A stretch of 64,000 bases of DNA from JAHCIE01 sp034431435 (lineage in GTDB: Bacteria; Chloroflexota; Anaerolineae; Epilineales; JAHCIE01): contig DAOUDG010000094.1 in the NCBI GenBank assembly GCA_034431435.1, positions 41,716 through 105,715 of the forward strand. The letters are read 5' to 3'. Numbering within the stretch: position 1 is the first letter of the stretch; each line of letters starts with the position of its first letter. Positions 1 through 9,337 of the stretch are shown here, in pieces. A program made the translations under genes and the position numbers. The notes under the pieces are model-generated. The model worked only from the letters and a program-made list of their open reading frames with translations. It was not told where the DNA came from and searched no databases.

Positions 1-2814
1 CGCGAGAGTCAATGCTCGTGCGGTGGCCGCCCCAGCCTCGTTGACCCGACCGAGGCGAGCCGCTGCCTCGGCCAGCAGGCTATAGGCGGTGGCGAGCAGC
101 AGGATGTCGTCGCCGGGGGAGGCGTCGCTCTCGGTCGTATCGGCCGTGGTGGCGGCCGATACGCCACGCGACGTAGATCTGCGGGCCTCCAGGGTGATGG
201 CGCGGCGCAGGGCTGCGAGCGCGGCCAGGGAGTCCTCGCTGTGCAGGTATGCGCGGCCCAGATCGAGTTGGGCTTCGACCAGCGTTGGGTCGAGGGCGAC
301 CGCCTGTTCGAGGGCGGCGACGGCGGTGTCGATGCGTCCGCTGTTGAGGGCCAGCGCGCCGTAGCGCGCCTGGAGGCGGGCGGCGCTGGGGTCCAGCGTG
401 ACAGCGTTTTCGAGCAGGGCCAGCGCGCGCTGAGTCGCGCCGTCGGCGACCTCCATCTCGGCCTGGTACAGTAGCCGCTGCGCCTGAGTCGTCTCGTCGG
501 AATCGGCCTCGGCCAGGAGATCGGCGGCTGCCGCGAACTCGCCGCGTGCGGCGTGGGCGCGCGCCGCGCCGGCGCGCGCCGCGCTGGCAATGGGATCGAG
601 ACGAATGGCTTGCTCGAAGGCGGCCAGCGCGGCCTCGTAATCGCCGTCGGCCTCGCACGTCAAGCCCAACTCGGCGTGCAGGTCAGCGTCGTCAGGGGTG
701 CGACTCAAGGCCGTGGCGAGGGTGGCGCGGGCTGCGGCAAGGTCGCCGGCCCGGCGTTGGAGAGCGGCCAGTCGGCGCTGGTAGAGGGTGTTGTCGGGGG
801 CCAGGCGCACTGCCTGGGCCAGGTACTCGCTGGCGGCGCGTAGCGTCGGGTCGCTGGCCTGGCCGTCGCCCATCTGCGCCAGACCCTCGGCGCACAGAGC
901 GTGCCACTCGGCGACGCTGCCTTCGATGGCGATGGCGGCGCGGAGCGCCTGGACAGCGTCGGCCCAGCGGCCGAGGCCCAGGCAGGCGCGCCCCAACTCG
1001 GCGCGGTACATTGGCTCGCCGGGCGCATCGTTGGCAGCGCGCGTCAGTTCATCGGTGGCCTCGCGCCAGCACCCGGCGTCGGCGAGCAGTCGCGCCAGGG
1101 CGGCGCGCCAATCGGAGCGGCCCGGCTGTAACGCCAGGGCGTGACGCAGGTGGGCGCGCGCCGCATCGTTGTCGCCGATGAGCGCGGCCAGAGCCGCCGT
1201 CTCGCGGTGGAGGTCGGGATTATAGGGGCGGGCCTCGCACGCCTGGGCCAGGCTCGCATAGGCCTCCTGGGGCCAGCCGGCTGCCGCATATGCCCGCGCC
1301 AGGTCTGCCAGGACGGCGGGTTTGCGCGGGTCAGCGGGACTCAGCTCGTCGACAGCGCGCTGAAGGGTCGTCAGGGATGCCGTGTTGCCCTGCGCGGCCA
1401 GGGCGACACCCAGGCCATGCCGCGCCTCGAGGGCCGGGTCCAGGCTGATCGCCTGCTGGAACTCGCGCTCGGCCGTCAGGGGGCAGCCGCGATCTATCTC
1501 GGCCCAACCGGTCCAGGTGTGGACGCGGCTGGCGAGGCTGTTCAGGCCCGCCATCGCGCGGTCGAAATGGCTGACGGCGGCATCGGGGTCGCCCCGCCGC
1601 AACTCGACCAGGCCGCGATTGGCCTGGAACATGGCCGTCGAGAGCAGGTCTGTCTCCGCCAATAGCATACCTGCCTCGGGGTTGATGGCCCTGAGCAGCA
1701 GGGCGGCCGCTTCGGGGTCGACGCTGGCCAGCGCGTGCGCCAGGGCGAGGGCCACATCGGGCCGGACCATGTCGGCAGCCAGGCTGCGCGCCAGGCCAGG
1801 CGCACTCACCAGGCAGCGGGCAGCGGTGGCGACGCCCGCCCCGCCGACCGCCTCTAGCATCCGTCCCAGGAGACCGCGCCGGTCAGGGCTGAGGTCGAAT
1901 GCCTGGAGGAAGATGTCGGCGCTCGTCGGTCCCCAGGCGGCGAACAAGCGATGTGTGGCGTTGCGTTCCAGCAGGATGCGCGCCGTCCAGTAGGCCGGTA
2001 GGAGGGGGTCGGTGAACTCGTCCTCCTCGAGCAAGCCGGCGGCGCGGAATGCAGCCATCGTAGCCGTGTCGGCCAGGTCGGAGCTGGAGCCATCGCCCAG
2101 CAGTCGCCGTAGCGCCAGGTGGCCGAGGATGGTCTCCCACTCCACGGGCAAGGGGCCGCCGTACAGCGCCTCGATGGCCTGGGCCGTAACGCTGGCGCGG
2201 TTGACCTCGCCCGCATCCGCCGCCCCTTCGGCGACGCGCGTCAGGGCGGCCAGGCCGAAGGGGCGGCGGGCCAGCGCGGCGACGGCTGGATCGCGGGCCA
2301 TCAGGCTGACGGCCCACTCGCGCCGATGGACAGGCAGGTAGCCCAGGCTATCGATCACGGCGTCCGGGGCGAACAGAGGCAACTCCAGTACGCTAAAGTG
2401 ACTGAAGCGCGGCATGCTGCGGGGCCACTCGGCGCGCCGACAGGCGGCGACGACAACGCTGCCACGGGCCAAAGCCGTCGCCACCTCGTCGTAGATTGGC
2501 CCCTCGGCGGGCAGTCGTTCCAGGTGGTCGATGCACACGAGCGCCCCCGACAGTCGGGCGGCCTCGCTCAGGCTGGGTCGGGATGCGGCGAGATCGAGCC
2601 AGATGACGGGGCGTCGTGGCTCGGCGCTGGCCCAGTGACGCAGCAGGCTGGACTTGCCACTGCCGGGGGGCGCGACGATGACCGTCGCCGGCCCAGCGGG
2701 GCGCAACGCCAGGTGGGCCGCGAAGGCGACCGAGGGTTGCGCCCGGTGGGTGGCCGTGTCAGGCACGATGGGCGAAGTGAGTAGCGTAGAACTGCGTGCA
2801 GGTTGGGAGGACAT
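1..2814 (-). CDS. NTPase with tetratricopeptide-repeat C-terminal region (3' end cut by window edge)
   Basis: At least 938 codons are open from an ATG preceded by AAAGGAG; the stop lies outside the window. A P-loop APPGSGKSS lies at residues 48-56, and a hydrophobic strand ending CIDHLERL near residue 100 is a likely Walker B. From about residue 400 the chain is a run of alanine-rich helical pairs of about 34 residues typical of TPRs. No N-terminal helix-turn-helix is visible, so this is not an ordinary LuxR/MalT or SARP regulator. It is the last visible gene of a unit with a receiver-domain protein and a small membrane protein behind a sigma-54 promoter. A role as signal-transducing STAND-like ATPase is inference. 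Confidence 0.75.
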   Translation of the reverse strand, partial: MSSQPARSSTLLTSPIVPDTATHRAQPSVAFAAHLALRPAGPATVIVAPPGSGKSSLLRHWASAEPRRPVIWLDLAASRPSLSEAARLSGALVCIDHLERLPAEGPIYDEVATALARGSVVVAACRRAEWPRSMPRFSHFSVLELPLFAPDAVIDSLGYLPVHRREWAVSLMARDPAVAALARRPFGLAALTRVAEGAADAGEVNRASVTAQAIEALYGGPLPVEWETILGHLALRRLLGDGSSSDLADTATMAAFRAAGLLEEDEFTDPLLPAYWTARILLERNATHRLFAAWGPTSADIFLQAFDLSPDRRGLLGRMLEAVGGAGVATAARCLVSAPGLARSLAADMVRPDVALALAHALASVDPEAAALLLRAINPEAGMLLAETDLLSTAMFQANRGLVELRRGDPDAAVSHFDRAMAGLNSLASRVHTWTGWAEIDRGCPLTAEREFQQAISLDPALEARHGLGVALAAQGNTASLTTLQRAVDELSPADPRKPAVLADLARAYAAAGWPQEAYASLAQACEARPYNPDLHRETAALAALIGDNDAARAHLRHALALQPGRSDWRAALARLLADAGCWREATDELTRAANDAPGEPMYRAELGRACLGLGRWADAVQALRAAIAIEGSVAEWHALCAEGLAQMGDGQASDPTLRAASEYLAQAVRLAPDNTLYQRRLAALQRRAGDLAAARATLATALSRTPDDADLHAELGLTCEADGDYEAALAAFEQAIRLDPIASAARAGAARAHAARGEFAAAADLLAEADSDETTQAQRLLYQAEMEVADGATQRALALLENAVTLDPSAARLQARYGALALNSGRIDTAVAALEQAVALDPTLVEAQLDLGRAYLHSEDSLAALAALRRAITLEARRSTSRGVSAATTADTTESDASPGDDILLLATAYSLLAEAAARLGRVNEAGAATARALTLA

Positions 2815-2861
2815 TCCGTCTCCTTTTCAGGCTCAGTGGCGGATGGCCGATCGGGAGTTTA

Positions 2862-2879
2862 CCCTGGTCACGACCAGGG
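2862..2879 (-). terminator. Short hairpin at the end of the small membrane protein gene
   Basis: Arms of 8 bp (CCCTGGTC and GACCAGGG) surround a 2-nt centre and overlap the stop codon of the 107-residue gene. No T-run follows, so termination here is uncertain; it could instead reduce expression of the downstream NTPase gene. Confidence 0.3.
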
Positions 2880-3191
2880 GTTGAGGTGAGTAATGATCCA
2901 GAAGGCCAGGACGCACATGGACAGGCCGACCAGGCACAGAAAGACGCCGACGCCGACAGCGGTACGAATCAGCTGGCTTACCGCCTCGACCAGTCGCGAG
3001 ATGGAGTCGAGAATCGGCGTCAGCGTGGTGTCGCTGCTCACCCGGTTACCGAGCAGCGCAGACTGAGCGGCGAGACTGCGGAGCGTGGTCTGATACTCGC
3101 GGGATAGAATCGTCCACAGGCCGCCGAGCAGTGTGGCAATGCCGAGACCGAACAGGACGAGGGCCATCAGAAGCTGAATGCTGGTCACCAT
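2868..3191 (-). CDS. Small two-helix membrane protein
   Basis: 107 residues with hydrophobic segments at about 5-27 and 79-101. Between them is a polar, mostly helical stretch (about 28-78) that could form a coiled coil in one aqueous compartment. I do not recognise a family. It starts with ATG 17 bases after the receiver gene stop, with GTGGAG as a weak ribosome binding site, so co-translation with the receiver protein is likely. Its place between a receiver domain and a TPR NTPase suggests a membrane partner in that signalling unit, which is inference. Confidence 0.6.
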   Translation of the reverse strand: MVTSIQLLMALVLFGLGIATLLGGLWTILSREYQTTLRSLAAQSALLGNRVSSDTTLTPILDSISRLVEAVSQLIRTAVGVGVFLCLVGLSMCVLAFWIITHLNPWS

Positions 3192-3208
3192 GTGCTGTAC
3201 TCCACGGG

Positions 3209-3619
3209 TTAGTCGGCGGCGAAGGCGACATCGCCGCTAGGTCTGAGGTGGCTTGCCCGCTCCAGGCGGTCCAGGACGAGTTGGCGGAGATCGCGCAGGT
3301 CGAACGGCTTAGCCAGCCAGGCTGCGCCCAGCATCAGCGTGGCCTGTTCGAGGGCTGGCGAGGGGCAGCCTGTGATCAGGATGCCCTGGGCAGGTGGTTG
3401 CTGTGTCTGCGCCTGACGGAGAACCTGGAAGCCGTTGGCGTCGGGCAGAAGGTAGTCGGCGATGACCAGATCGTACCGATTGCACGCCAGACGTTCCAGG
3501 GCTGCCTGGCCGGAGGCGGCGGTATCGACCTGCCCACCGGGGCATAGCCCGCTCAGGTAGCGCTGCAGGAGCAGGCCGAGGCTGATTTCGTCATCCACGA
3601 TCAGAATACGCGCGCTCAC
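3209..3619 (-). CDS. Single-domain response regulator (receiver only)
   Basis: 136 residues forming one CheY-like receiver domain with no output domain. Acidic pocket residues are D9 and D10, the phosphoacceptor is D55 (in VIADYLLPD), the conserved threonine is T83 and the lysine is K104 (in AKPF). I choose the GTG at 3619 because GGAGG sits directly in front; an in-frame TTG 27 bases upstream lacks a binding site. It is the first gene after a canonical sigma-54 promoter, so it is probably switched on by the NtrC-type activator encoded next door. The cognate kinase and target are unknown. Confidence 0.85.
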   Translation of the reverse strand: MSARILIVDDEISLGLLLQRYLSGLCPGGQVDTAASGQAALERLACNRYDLVIADYLLPDANGFQVLRQAQTQQPPAQGILITGCPSPALEQATLMLGAAWLAKPFDLRDLRQLVLDRLERASHLRPSGDVAFAAD

Positions 3620-3672
3620 AGGACCTCCATGTGGGTGAACACTCAACCCCCCCGTTCACTATCCCTGATGTA

Positions 3673-3688
3673 TGCAAAACGTGTGCCA
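3673..3688 (-). promoter_or_regulatory. Sigma-54 (-24/-12) promoter
   Basis: On the minus strand the site reads TGGCAC, five bases, TTGCA. The GG and GC dinucleotides are separated by 10 bases, exactly the sigma-54 spacing. It lies about 55 bases upstream of the receiver gene start and points towards it. rpoN and an NtrC-type activator with an intact GAFTGA loop are encoded about 1-5 kb upstream on the same strand. Confidence 0.8.
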
Positions 3689-3720
3689 ATCGCCGCTTTT
3701 CGCGTATTGGATTCGTCAAT

Positions 3721-3740
3721 TTGCCGAAACTTGGTGGCAA
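3721..3740. promoter_or_regulatory. Putative activator binding dyad 1 (TTGCC-N10-GGCAA)
   Basis: A perfect inverted repeat TTGCC/GGCAA with a 10-base spacer lies roughly 60-80 bases upstream of the predicted sigma-54 start. Its left half continues GAAAC and is repeated at 3922. This is the geometry expected of an enhancer site for an NtrC-family activator. Confidence 0.45.
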
Positions 3741-3921
3741 GGCCAGGCTCCGGGGGTCGTGGGGCGCTGGCGGCGACGGCGACCGGCGCGCAGCGAAGCT
3801 CGATCAGCCACGGGCGGGCAGCCTATGGGGGCAGCGGCCGGGGTTTGGGGGTGGGTCGGGGGTTAGCGCGATGTAGCCAGGGAGGGAAGACCCAGCGGCA
3901 GATGCGGCATAGTTGGGGAAA

Positions 3922-3941
3922 TTGCCGAAACCGAGGGGCGA
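3922..3941. promoter_or_regulatory. Putative activator binding dyad 2 (TTGCC-N10-GGCGA)
   Basis: A second copy of TTGCCGAAAC followed at the same spacing by GGCGA, one mismatch from the first dyad, 201 bases further upstream. The rest of the 3620-4048 gap holds G-rich sequence and no convincing coding region. Confidence 0.4.
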
Positions 3942-4018
3942 ATAGGACGGTGGTTGGGGAATATTCCGCGTCGCCGGGTTACAGTGGGGAAACCAACGCG
4001 GCGCGAGAGACAACGACG

Positions 4019-4043
4019 CCTGCGTCCCCATGAGGGACGCAGG
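4019..4043 (-). terminator. Terminator hairpin after the NtrC-type regulator gene
   Basis: A perfect 10-bp stem (CCTGCGTCCC/GGGACGCAGG) with a 5-nt loop lies six bases after the TGA stop on the minus strand. The following sequence is only moderately T-rich. Confidence 0.55.
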
Positions 4044-4048
4044 TCGAA

Positions 4049-5440
4049 TCAGGCCTCCTGGCGCTCAGCGTCTCGTCGCTTCTGTAGCCGATAGCGCAGC
4101 TCATCGCGTGAGATGTTCAGGATTTGGGCGGCCAGGGTCTGATTGCCACCTGACTGCTCCATAGCCTGGGTGATGAGCTGATACTCCAGGTCGGCAACGG
4201 TGCGCTTCAGGTCGACACCGCCGGGGGGGAGTGCGACGCCGGGCTGGAGCGGTGAGGGGGCGGCCTTGTGGTGGGCCACCAGATCAGCGGGCAGATGCTC
4301 TAGCGTGATCTCTGGCCCCTCGCAGAGGATGGCGGCGCGCTCGAGCACGTTGCGCAACTCGCGCACGTTGCCCGGCCAGCGATGGCGGCGCAGGGCCTCC
4401 AGCGCCTCGGGCGACACATCGCGGATATCCTTGGCGAAGACGCGGGCAAAGTCGGAAACGAACTTGGCGACGAACAGGTCGATGTCCTCCACGCGGTCGC
4501 GCAACGGAGGGAGGTCAATCTCGACGACGGCGAGCCGCCAATACAGGTCTTCGCGGAATTCGCCCGTCTCGATGGCGACGCGCAGGTCGCGATTGGTGGC
4601 CGCAATGACACGCAGGTCTACCCGCGTGTCCTGTGTACCACCCAAACGACGCAGTTCGCGGGTCTCCAGCACGCGCAGCAGCTTGGCCTGCATTTCCAGC
4701 TTCATGCTGCCAATCTCGTCGAGAAATAGCGTGCCTCGGTCGGCCAGTTCAATGATGCCCTTCTTCTGGCGCTTGGCTCCCGTGAACGCGCCCGCCTCGT
4801 AGCCGAACAATTCGCTTTCCAGCAGGTGCTCCGGAATGGCGGCGCAGTTGATGGCGATGAACGACTGGGCGGCGCGCTGGCTGTTGTGATAGATCAGGCG
4901 CGCGACAATCTCCTTGCCGGTGCCGCTCTCGCCCTGAATCAGGACGCTCACCGGGCTGGCGGCGACCCGCTGAATCAGGTGCGTGATTTCGTGCATGGCC
5001 GAGCTGCGACCGATGACTACGTCGCTGGCCTGCTGGAGCTGGTCGGCGCGCAGGCGGCGAATCTCGCGGCGCAGGCCGACCGTCTCCAGAGCCTGGCCGA
5101 GGAGGCGCTTCAACTCCGTCAGGTCGACCGGCTTGGTCAGGTAGTCGTACGCTCCCTGGCGGATGGCGGCCTTGACGCCGTCCAGCGAGCCGTAGCCGGT
5201 CATGACGATCACCGGTAGATCGGCATCCACCTTCTTGAGGGCGCGCAGCACATCCAGCCCGCGACCGTCGGGGAGATTCTGGTCAAGCAGGGCGCAGTCG
5301 ATGTGCCGCGTGTGAACCAGATCGAGGGCGTCGGCGACGGTCGCTGCGGGCAGCGTCTCGTAGCCCTGGTCGTGGAGGGCGCGGGTGAGAAAGGTGCGGA
5401 GGGTGCTCTCATCGTCGAGGATCAGGATAGAGGCGGGCAC
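4049..5440 (-). CDS. Sigma-54-dependent response regulator (NtrC family)
   Basis: 463 residues in the standard order. A receiver domain (about 3-115) has phosphoacceptor D53 and K103. A central AAA+ domain (about 143-370) has Walker A GESGTGKE (170-177), the sigma-54 contact loop GAFTGA (217-222) and Walker B LFLDEI (238-243). A C-terminal Fis-type helix-turn-helix lies at about 418-455. It starts with GTG after GAGGGGAG, 21 bases downstream of the kinase gene, so it is the cognate regulator of that kinase. The complete catalytic set predicts a working activator. The likely target is the adjacent sigma-54 promoter at 3673-3688. Confidence 0.93.
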   Translation of the reverse strand: MPASILILDDESTLRTFLTRALHDQGYETLPAATVADALDLVHTRHIDCALLDQNLPDGRGLDVLRALKKVDADLPVIVMTGYGSLDGVKAAIRQGAYDYLTKPVDLTELKRLLGQALETVGLRREIRRLRADQLQQASDVVIGRSSAMHEITHLIQRVAASPVSVLIQGESGTGKEIVARLIYHNSQRAAQSFIAINCAAIPEHLLESELFGYEAGAFTGAKRQKKGIIELADRGTLFLDEIGSMKLEMQAKLLRVLETRELRRLGGTQDTRVDLRVIAATNRDLRVAIETGEFREDLYWRLAVVEIDLPPLRDRVEDIDLFVAKFVSDFARVFAKDIRDVSPEALEALRRHRWPGNVRELRNVLERAAILCEGPEITLEHLPADLVAHHKAAPSPLQPGVALPPGGVDLKRTVADLEYQLITQAMEQSGGNQTLAAQILNISRDELRYRLQKRRDAERQEA

Positions 5441-5461
5441 GATCGCATCTCCCCTCGTTGG

Positions 5462-7960
5462 TCAGGGCGTGGCGGGCAGTCGAACGGTAAAGACCGCGCC
5501 GTGACCCTCGACGCTGTCGACGGTCACGCGGCCCCCATGCTCGTTGATGACCCGCTGGGTAATCGTCAACCCCAGGCCGGTCCCATTGCCTTTGGTGGTG
5601 AAGAACGGTGTAAAGAGCTTGCTCAGGATCGCGGGCGGGACGCCAGGCCCGGTATCGCCAATATCGACCGCCAGGAAAGCCAGGCCCGAGTCGGGGTCGG
5701 ATTCCAGGCGGGTACGCACGGTGAGGACGCCGCCGCCAGGCATCGCCTGGATGGCGTTGATGATCAGGTTGGACATGGCCTGTTCGATGCGTAGCGGGTC
5801 GCAGCGGATGATGGGCGTCGCAGGGTCGTAGTCCTTGATCAGCCGGATCTGGTGCAGGGCGGCGGTGGCGTACCGCCGTGTCAGGATGTCGTCCAGAATG
5901 TCGGTGATGGAGTTCAGGCCGAGTTGCAGGCGTGGGGTGCGTGACATCTCCAGGATGTCTTCTAGCAACTGGTTGAGGCGCGTGCTCTCCTTCAAGACCA
6001 GGGCCAGAGCGTCATGGTTCGGCTGGTCGGGGGGTGTCTGTTGAGCCAGGTACTGGATGCCGCTGGAGATGCTGGCCAGGGGGTTGCGCAGCTCGTGGGC
6101 AAGCACGGCCGTCATTTCGCCCAATAGGGCGAGGCGGTCCAGTCGCTGGCGCTCTTCCTCGATGGTGCGCTGCTCAGTCAGGTCGTCGAAGACGACCACA
6201 GCGCCGATGATGGCGTTCTTGTCATTGCGTAGCGGGGCGATACTGAGGCGCAGAGGGATACTCTGGCCGTCGGTACGCGTCACGACCAGCTCATGGCCGG
6301 CAAAGGTCGTGCCGAGGCGCAGGACATGCTGCAGCATGGCGGCCAGGCTACCAGGCGCTTGAAGCACGGCCTCCAGCGTCTGGCCTACGGTGTCGTCCAT
6401 GTTGAGCTTGAGCATCTGCTCGGCGGCGTGATTGAGGGATGTCACACAGCCCAATCCGTCGAGCGTGATGATGCCGTTGGTCATGTTTTGGAAGACGCTC
6501 TCGCTGAAGCGCTTGACCTGCTCCAGGTTGCCGACCGTGTCCCCCAACTCGCGGAAGAGGCGGGCGTTCTCGACGGCGACGCCGATATGAGCGCCGATGA
6601 CCTCGAAGAGGGGGACGTCGCGCGAAGAGAATGCCTGGGCGCGGCGCGCCCCGAGCAGAATCACCCCCGCCTCCTCGCCGTGGGCGAGGAGAGGCACCAC
6701 CGCCAGACTGGCGACGCCCTCGCCGGTGAGGGCCTGAGCCAGGCTGTCTGGCGAGTAGGGCAGGCTGGGCATGAGCCAGGGCGTGGCGCTGTGTAGCACC
6801 TGACCCAGCAGGCCCGTATCGGGCGCGACAGCGTCGATGCGGGCACAGAAATCGTCACTGAAACCCTGCGCGGCCCATAGGCGGGCATAGCCGTTACGGA
6901 TGAAGATCGCACCAGCATCGGCCCCCGACAGGCGCATGAGGCGGTCGAGGGCGATCTCCAGAACCTTGTCGCGCTCGAGGGAACGACTGATGGTCGTGGC
7001 GATATCGTACAGGGCCAGCTCGCGACGGCGGGCGAGTTCCTCTTCCTCGGCGGACGTCGCGCTAACCTCGCGCAAGAGGAGCCGCGCGTAGAGCTTGCCC
7101 TGGCGGTTGACAGTACGCGCCTCGATGTTGATGAGGCGGCGAGGGTTGTCTTTGAGACCGACGCCCTCGCGGTGGGCATAACCCATGATAAGGGCGTCCT
7201 CGATGAGTGGGCCGGGGTCGACGTCGAACAGGGCGGCCAGGGACTGGCCGGCAACGGCGGGCTGACTGAGGAGGCTGACGGCGGGCGCGGTCGCCTCTAC
7301 GATGCTGCCCTGAGTGTCGGTCATCAGGACAGCGTCGTCGGAATATTGGATGATCTCGCGTAGCTGGGCCTCAACACTGGCGCGCTGGGTCGCCTCGGCG
7401 CGCATCTGGCGCTGCCAGTACACAGTAGTAGCGCCGATGGCCAGGCCCAGTGTCAGCACACCCAGGCCCAGCGCGAGGGCAGGCCACGTGTAACGCCCGA
7501 AAGGCCCGACGGGCGGCTCGATTACCAGCGCCCCAGTCCCCTCCACAGCGCGCGAGGGGCCGCTGACGAGGGCCGGCTCAGGTTCGAGGGTCGGGGTCGG
7601 CACGGGGGCAATCGAGGAGAGGCCCGAGGCAGGGCGCTCCGGGACGAAGATAGGCGCGACGGGAGCGGGGCCGTCGAAGGCCATGGGGGTGTCAGGGGCC
7701 AGCCAGCCCAGGCCTTCGCCCGTCAGGACCCATAGCCAGCCGTCCTCGGTGCGGGCCAGCAGGTTGAGGAGCGGCGTTCCCTGGGGGAGCATACGCGGCG
7801 GGGCCGACCGTGCGGGGTTGGGATACAGGCCCGCCTCGGTCGGGAGCGTGCCGAGGGGACGGAAGCCAAAGGGCGCCGTTGGCGTCGGTGACTGGGCGTG
7901 GGCGGTGGCGGGGAGGAATGCTACGACGATCAGGAGCGCGAGAAGTAGCCGGGTCAGCAT
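5462..7960 (-). CDS. Membrane-bound sensor histidine kinase (SH3-like, PAS, GAF, PAS, HisKA, HATPase)
   Basis: 832 residues. An N-terminal signal-like helix (about 2-22) precedes an extracytoplasmic SH3-like segment (about 45-105) and a proline-rich linker, then a second membrane helix (about 160-182). Inside follow a PAS-like region, a GAF domain, a second PAS domain, HisKA with H622 in AHELRNPL, and HATPase with the N-box near 735 and DTGPG near 770. The kinase core is of NtrB type. The ATG at 7960 is chosen because it overlaps the rpoN stop (ATGCTGA), implying translational coupling, and because it exposes the signal sequence. The SH3-like sensor suggests a cell-wall or peptide cue, which is inference. 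Confidence 0.9.
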   Translation of the reverse strand: MLTRLLLALLIVVAFLPATAHAQSPTPTAPFGFRPLGTLPTEAGLYPNPARSAPPRMLPQGTPLLNLLARTEDGWLWVLTGEGLGWLAPDTPMAFDGPAPVAPIFVPERPASGLSSIAPVPTPTLEPEPALVSGPSRAVEGTGALVIEPPVGPFGRYTWPALALGLGVLTLGLAIGATTVYWQRQMRAEATQRASVEAQLREIIQYSDDAVLMTDTQGSIVEATAPAVSLLSQPAVAGQSLAALFDVDPGPLIEDALIMGYAHREGVGLKDNPRRLINIEARTVNRQGKLYARLLLREVSATSAEEEELARRRELALYDIATTISRSLERDKVLEIALDRLMRLSGADAGAIFIRNGYARLWAAQGFSDDFCARIDAVAPDTGLLGQVLHSATPWLMPSLPYSPDSLAQALTGEGVASLAVVPLLAHGEEAGVILLGARRAQAFSSRDVPLFEVIGAHIGVAVENARLFRELGDTVGNLEQVKRFSESVFQNMTNGIITLDGLGCVTSLNHAAEQMLKLNMDDTVGQTLEAVLQAPGSLAAMLQHVLRLGTTFAGHELVVTRTDGQSIPLRLSIAPLRNDKNAIIGAVVVFDDLTEQRTIEEERQRLDRLALLGEMTAVLAHELRNPLASISSGIQYLAQQTPPDQPNHDALALVLKESTRLNQLLEDILEMSRTPRLQLGLNSITDILDDILTRRYATAALHQIRLIKDYDPATPIIRCDPLRIEQAMSNLIINAIQAMPGGGVLTVRTRLESDPDSGLAFLAVDIGDTGPGVPPAILSKLFTPFFTTKGNGTGLGLTITQRVINEHGGRVTVDSVEGHGAVFTVRLPATP

Positions 7961-9309
7961 GAGCGGGCAGTTCGGGCGCGGCGATGGGCGGCAGGGATGC
8001 CCAGCTCGTCGCGATACTTGGCGATGGTGCGGCGCGAGAGATGGTGGCCCTGCCTGGACAGGGCCTCGCACAGTTCCTGGTCAGTAAGCGGCGTTTGCTC
8101 CCCAGCGACCAGGGAGCGCAGCGCGTCTTTCGCCGATCCATCCGCTGCAAAGAAGGCGGACAGGGGCACGATCCGCCCGTCGGGTAGCTGGGCAAACTTG
8201 CCCCGTATAGTGCGGCTGATCGTTGACTCGTGAATGTCCAACTCAGCGGCCAGTTGGACTTGAGTGAGCGGCTTGAGGTCGCGCGACCCACCCAGGACGA
8301 AGCCACGCTGGGCTTCGGCCACAGCCAACGCGATGTGGGCGATGGTCCGCCAGCGTTGGTGAAGACTGGCGATAAACAGGCGAGCACGGGTCACGTACTC
8401 GTCTACCTGCGGCGCGTGGGTCGCGGCGCTGGCAATCGGGCGTGGGACGTGGAGCCTGTAGCGCGTCGCCTCAACGACGGTCACCTTGAACGGTCCCTCC
8501 GGGTCGCGTGGGTCCAGATGCAGGATTACATCCGGGGTCAGAACCGGGTCAGCGTTATCTTCGCCCCAGAACGTGTGGGCGGGGTAGGGCGCGAGGTTGT
8601 CGCGGATGAACGCTGCCGCGTCGCGTATGTCCGACTCCGGCGTCTTGAGGGCGCGGGCAAGGCGCGACCAGGCCTGGTGACTGAAGTCGGTCCAGTGGTC
8701 CGCGACGAGGCGCCGGGCCAGCGTCCGGCGGGCATGCTGCACTCCGTCCAGCTGGTCAAGCTGGATGAGCAGCGCCTCGCGGGCGTCGCGCGCCCCGGTT
8801 CCGGGCGGATCGAGAGACTGAACCACAGCCAGTGTGTCCGACACAATCTCCTCGGCGACGCCGAGGCGCTCGGCGAGGGCCGCGATACTCTCGGCCAGCC
8901 AGCCGCGGTGATCGAGGCTGCCGATGATCTCCACGGCGACTGAGACATGGCGCAAGCTCGGATGAACGCGGACTTGCTCGGTCAGGTAGTCCGCCAGGCT
9001 GCGCGGCGCGCGGAAGTCGTAATCAATGGTATCAGCATGCGACGCTCGCGAAGCAGAGGCGGTGGCTGAACGTCGCTCACGCGCTGGCTCCTCCACCCAA
9101 TCCAGCGCCGGGTTATCCGCCATTTCCGCTTCGATGCGGGCGGCGAGATCGTCAGCGGCGAGGGTGAGAAGCTCGCGAGTCAGGACGAGTTGCGGCGTGG
9201 GCCGCACGGCTGGCGTGAGCTGTGGCGCGGGCTGCATGAGCCATACCTGGTACAGGGTGCGATTGGATGGATGGAAGCGCATTGGAGGGAATCGCACGCA
9301 GCGGTCCAT
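7954..9309 (-). CDS. rpoN: RNA polymerase sigma-54 factor
   Basis: About 451 residues. The activator-interacting region I is recognisable but divergent (LVLTRELLTLAADDLAARI, then NPALDW). A core-binding domain follows, then a helix-turn-helix (QLAAELDIHESTISRTIRG) and a C-terminal RpoN box SRRTIAKYRDE near 425-435, where the usual form is ARRTVAKYRE. The reading frame is open further upstream, but the -10 element at 9338-9343 places transcription start near 9331. The start must therefore be the ATG at 9309, 9282 or 9237; none has a strong binding site. The gene overlaps the sensor kinase gene by 7 bases and heads the rpoN-kinase-activator operon. Confidence 0.92.
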   Translation of the reverse strand: MDRCVRFPPMRFHPSNRTLYQVWLMQPAPQLTPAVRPTPQLVLTRELLTLAADDLAARIEAEMADNPALDWVEEPARERRSATASASRASHADTIDYDFRAPRSLADYLTEQVRVHPSLRHVSVAVEIIGSLDHRGWLAESIAALAERLGVAEEIVSDTLAVVQSLDPPGTGARDAREALLIQLDQLDGVQHARRTLARRLVADHWTDFSHQAWSRLARALKTPESDIRDAAAFIRDNLAPYPAHTFWGEDNADPVLTPDVILHLDPRDPEGPFKVTVVEATRYRLHVPRPIASAATHAPQVDEYVTRARLFIASLHQRWRTIAHIALAVAEAQRGFVLGGSRDLKPLTQVQLAAELDIHESTISRTIRGKFAQLPDGRIVPLSAFFAADGSAKDALRSLVAGEQTPLTDQELCEALSRQGHHLSRRTIAKYRDELGIPAAHRRARTARSC

Positions 9310-9337
9310 GCTGGCTATCGCCCTACCCCCGGTATCC

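Noticed and set aside
3804..4031. 75-codon minus-strand frame in the gap before the receiver gene
   Set aside because: No ribosome binding site, Pro-rich composition with no pattern, and it covers the predicted activator dyad at 3922-3941.
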